64,000 nt of DNA, taken from Nostoc sp. LPT (GTDB taxonomy: Bacteria > Cyanobacteriota > Cyanobacteriia > Cyanobacteriales > Nostocaceae). The stretch's first letter is position 1, and each line of letters begins with the position of its first letter. The notes beneath the pieces were generated by a model that did not search any database, was not told the origin of the DNA, and saw nothing but the letters and a program-made list of their open reading frames with translations. A program made the position numbers and the translations under genes. The DNA lies in contig NZ_JABXKF010000130.1 in NCBI RefSeq assembly GCF_017115165.1, positions 1-64,000 on the forward strand. The letters run 5' to 3'. Below are positions 62,161 through 64,000 of the stretch, one piece after another.

Positions 62161-63279
62161 TTACTCCCCACCCTCTACTCCCCACTGCCCACTCAGCACT
62201 GAGTTTAGCGCTGTTAGTAAGCGTTGGTTATCGGACTCTTCACGTACAGCAACCCGGAAAAAGCGATCGCCTAGTTCTTTAAAACTAAGGCAATCGCGAA
62301 TTAAAATCTGGTGATACTTAAGTAATTGTTGCTGTAACTGGGAAGTCGATTCTTGGGACTCAACCAGTAAAAAGTTAGCAGCACTTGCTTGGGGTTGCAA
62401 TCCTGGGATTTCATTTAAACCCTGAAACAGTTGGTTTCGTGCAGGTGGTAGCCATGCCCAAGTTTGCTGCTGAAACTCCGTATCTTGGAGTGCCGCAATT
62501 GCCGCCGCTACAGCTAGCGTGTTTACGGGCCAAGGATCGCGCCATAGCTGCCATTTAGCTAGGCAGTCAGGATGTGCGATCGCATATCCTAATCGCAGTC
62601 CTGGGAGACTGTAAAATTTGGTCAGCGATCGCAATACTACTAAATTTGGATATTCTTGCACCACCGGAATCAGGCTTTGTTCCTCATTGGGCGACACAAA
62701 ATCCATAAATGCTTCATCCACCACAACCAAAGCAAATTGCTCCAGGTAGGGCAAAATAGACTCCCGCGAAAATAACTTTCCGGTTGGGTTGTGGGGATTA
62801 TTCAGCAATAGTCCTTTGTCCTTTGTCTTACCCTGCGGGAAGCCGTTGGGGCGTCTATGTCCTTTGTCAATGACCAATGACCAATGACCAATGACCAATG
62901 ACAAAGGACACTCCAGCACTTTAGCGTTGTACGCTGCCAAGGTTCGGTAGTAGTCGCCAAAGGCTGGAGTGATTAAAATTGTTGCGGCTAATTGAGCTAA
63001 TTCCCTACCGATTAAAGTGAGTAATTCTGCGGAGCCGTTACCCGGCAGAATACACTCAAACGGCAGTTGATGGAAGTGACTGAGAGCTAATCTCAGTTCA
63101 CTGTAGTTTGGGTCTGGATAGTGCTTAAGATTACCAATTTGGGACTTAATAGCAGCGATCGCGCTATTTGGAGGCCCCAACGGGCTGATGCTAGCAGAAA
63201 AATCCAGAATAGCATCAGGGGGACAGCCAGCCAGTACTGCTGCCCAGGCTAAATTTCCCCCGTGAGCAGGTTGCCGCAT
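62161..63279 (-). CDS. cobD: CobD-like threonine-phosphate decarboxylase (class I aminotransferase fold)
   Basis: 372 residues. PLP-enzyme landmarks are HGGNLAWAA at the N-terminus, NGSAELLTLI, NNPHNPTGK (about 160-168), VVVDEAFMDF and the PLP lysine K221 in LTKFYSLPGLRLGYA. The C-terminal CLSFKELGDRFFRVAVR fits CobD/CobC, which makes (R)-1-amino-2-propanol phosphate for the cobalamin (or pseudocobalamin) lower-ligand arm; a histidinol-phosphate aminotransferase-like role is the alternative. About 30 codons between KVLECPLSL and LLLNNPHNP (about 127-155) are repeat DNA read as protein and replace a short loop. Whether the enzyme tolerates this is unknown. The last codons (GQWGVEGGE) also come from repeats. 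Confidence 0.85.
   Translation of the reverse strand: MRQPAHGGNLAWAAVLAGCPPDAILDFSASISPLGPPNSAIAAIKSQIGNLKHYPDPNYSELRLALSHFHQLPFECILPGNGSAELLTLIGRELAQLAATILITPAFGDYYRTLAAYNAKVLECPLSLVIGHWSLVIDKGHRRPNGFPQGKTKDKGLLLNNPHNPTGKLFSRESILPYLEQFALVVVDEAFMDFVSPNEEQSLIPVVQEYPNLVVLRSLTKFYSLPGLRLGYAIAHPDCLAKWQLWRDPWPVNTLAVAAAIAALQDTEFQQQTWAWLPPARNQLFQGLNEIPGLQPQASAANFLLVESQESTSQLQQQLLKYHQILIRDCLSFKELGDRFFRVAVREESDNQRLLTALNSVLSGQWGVEGGE
62818..62867 (-). repeat. 50-bp dispersed repeat, copy B (inside cobD)
   Basis: Minus-strand reading begins ACAAAGGACATAGACGC and ends GACAAAGGAC, like copy A at 14972. It adjoins five ATGACCA heptamers (62868-62900) within the same coding frame. Confidence 0.78.
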
Positions 63280-63305
63280 TAAAAAAGGGTTCCCGAAGAC
63301 AGAAC

Positions 63306-63590
63306 CTATGCTTTTGGGGGTGCTACCTTTTCTCTAAACAGTTTTCCTGCCGAGAAGGCAGGAACCCTCGTCGCTGGAATTTCCATCTTTTCATTTGTTT
63401 TCGGGTTACGACCTTCACGGGCTTTACGTTCCCGTGATTCAAATGAGCCAAATCCCACCAACGTTACCTTATCACCAGAGGAAACCGCTTCAATAATCGT
63501 TTCCAAAGCCGCAGTTAAGACTGCATCCGCTTGTTTCTTGGTAACACTAGCCTTTTCAGCTACGGCATCAACTAATTCACCTTTGTTCAT
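63306..63590 (-). CDS. hup: HU-family DNA-binding protein
   Basis: 94 residues, complete HU. It starts MNKGELVDAVAEKASVTKKQ, keeps GDKVTLVGFGSFESRERKAR and the beta-arm tip GRNPKTNEKMEIPATRVPAF. As a dimer it bends and compacts DNA; in heterocystous cyanobacteria HU (HanA in Anabaena) is also needed for heterocyst differentiation. AGGAG lies six bases before the ATG. A short Ala/Pro/Lys tail follows the family core. Confidence 0.96.
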   Translation of the reverse strand: MNKGELVDAVAEKASVTKKQADAVLTAALETIIEAVSSGDKVTLVGFGSFESRERKAREGRNPKTNEKMEIPATRVPAFSAGKLFREKVAPPKA

Positions 63591-64000
63591 GTCAAACTCC
63601 TGAAGGTTTACTTGAGATTTCAGTACGGATGCACATTAATACATTCATACTGAAATATTTGTTCGCGGAAATACAAAAATCATCCTTTGGGAGTATTTTT
63701 TCTCAAAACGGCTGTACATCCCATCGGCTCGACTTTTCAATGAATCATTCTAAGGCGTTGTAGCCTGATGTGGATAGATGAAACCATTAATTTATATAGA
63801 TTTCAGGATTTTTTGTAATTTTAGGGTACTTATTTCACTAAAAACTACCCCAAAAGTAGGAAAAAATACCTAATAAATCCCGCAATCGCCAAGAAAACAG
63901 GGGAGTGGAGAGGTGGGAAATGGTCAATGTTTGTTGGCATTCATTACCAATGTTGAAGAGTTATTGCTGAGATTAAGCAATTTTTATGGAAATTGAAGGC
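63591..64000. other. Upstream region of hup, no gene seen
   Basis: 410 bases, mostly AT-rich, holding the hup promoter. I see no open frame with coding character on either strand, though a gene may begin to the right of the window. Confidence 0.5.

Overview
This window comes from a filamentous cyanobacterium, most likely Nostocales (Nostoc/Anabaena-like). The octamer GCGATCGC (HIP1) is scattered through almost every gene. There are heptanucleotide tandem repeats of the Nostoc type (TGCTGAG, AATTACG, AATGACC). The gene content is cyanobacterial: a beta-carboxysome operon, NDH-1 CO2-uptake genes, Ycf34, an ssl1498-type small membrane protein, and giant Ser/Thr-kinase/ATPase/histidine-kinase fusions. 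No tRNA, rRNA or CRISPR array was seen.

Left part (1-20.9 kb): a signalling cluster. It holds the decayed 3' part of one giant hybrid kinase (1-2289), an intact 1797-residue paralogue (2364-7757), a second paralogue split by an in-frame TAG (12774-18782), and a PAS histidine kinase (19024-20919). Between the two paralogues, on the opposite strand, sits a compact RNA-repair operon, hen1 - HEAT-repeat gene - pnkp. Its reading frames overlap at both junctions.

Middle (21-37 kb): housekeeping and accessory genes. These are a PotA-type ATPase, PBP2, a 21-bp minisatellite, a serine beta-lactamase-like hydrolase, a VanY-type carboxypeptidase, an AEC transporter, and an AT-rich, HIP1-free, N-terminally truncated FN3/BNR-like gene. 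They are followed by tsaB, a coiled-coil gene with an internal 42-bp repeat, ycf34, cca, an atypical receiver, a TPR protein and several remnants (DUF2294, an NMT1-type ABC substrate-binding protein).

Carbon-concentrating block (37-51.7 kb): the minus-strand operon ccmK2-ccmK1-ccmL-ccmM-ccmN-ccmO is followed by a LysR regulator. It diverges from ndhF4-ndhD4-cupB, whose last gene overlaps a methyltransferase gene. CcmM carries four RbcS-like domains, all gamma-carbonic-anhydrase histidines, the regulatory cysteine pair and a well-formed internal ribosome binding site for a short form. Together these genes would take up CO2, hold bicarbonate and carry Rubisco into carboxysomes.

Right part (51.7-64 kb): accessory genes (GNAT, two Uma2 proteins, a VapBC-like pair, two membrane Ser/Thr kinases, one with a hexanucleotide-repeat membrane segment), broken small genes beside dispersed repeats, a second 21-bp array and several small hypotheticals. 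Then come a flavin disulfide-reductase homologue lacking its catalytic cysteines, a CobD-like aminotransferase carrying a repeat inside its frame, and HU. The strongest points for a second look are the three-gene RNA-repair operon, the same 50-bp repeat read in different frames inside two genes, the CcmM architecture with its internal start, the methyltransferase coupled to cupB, and the cysteine-less reductase.
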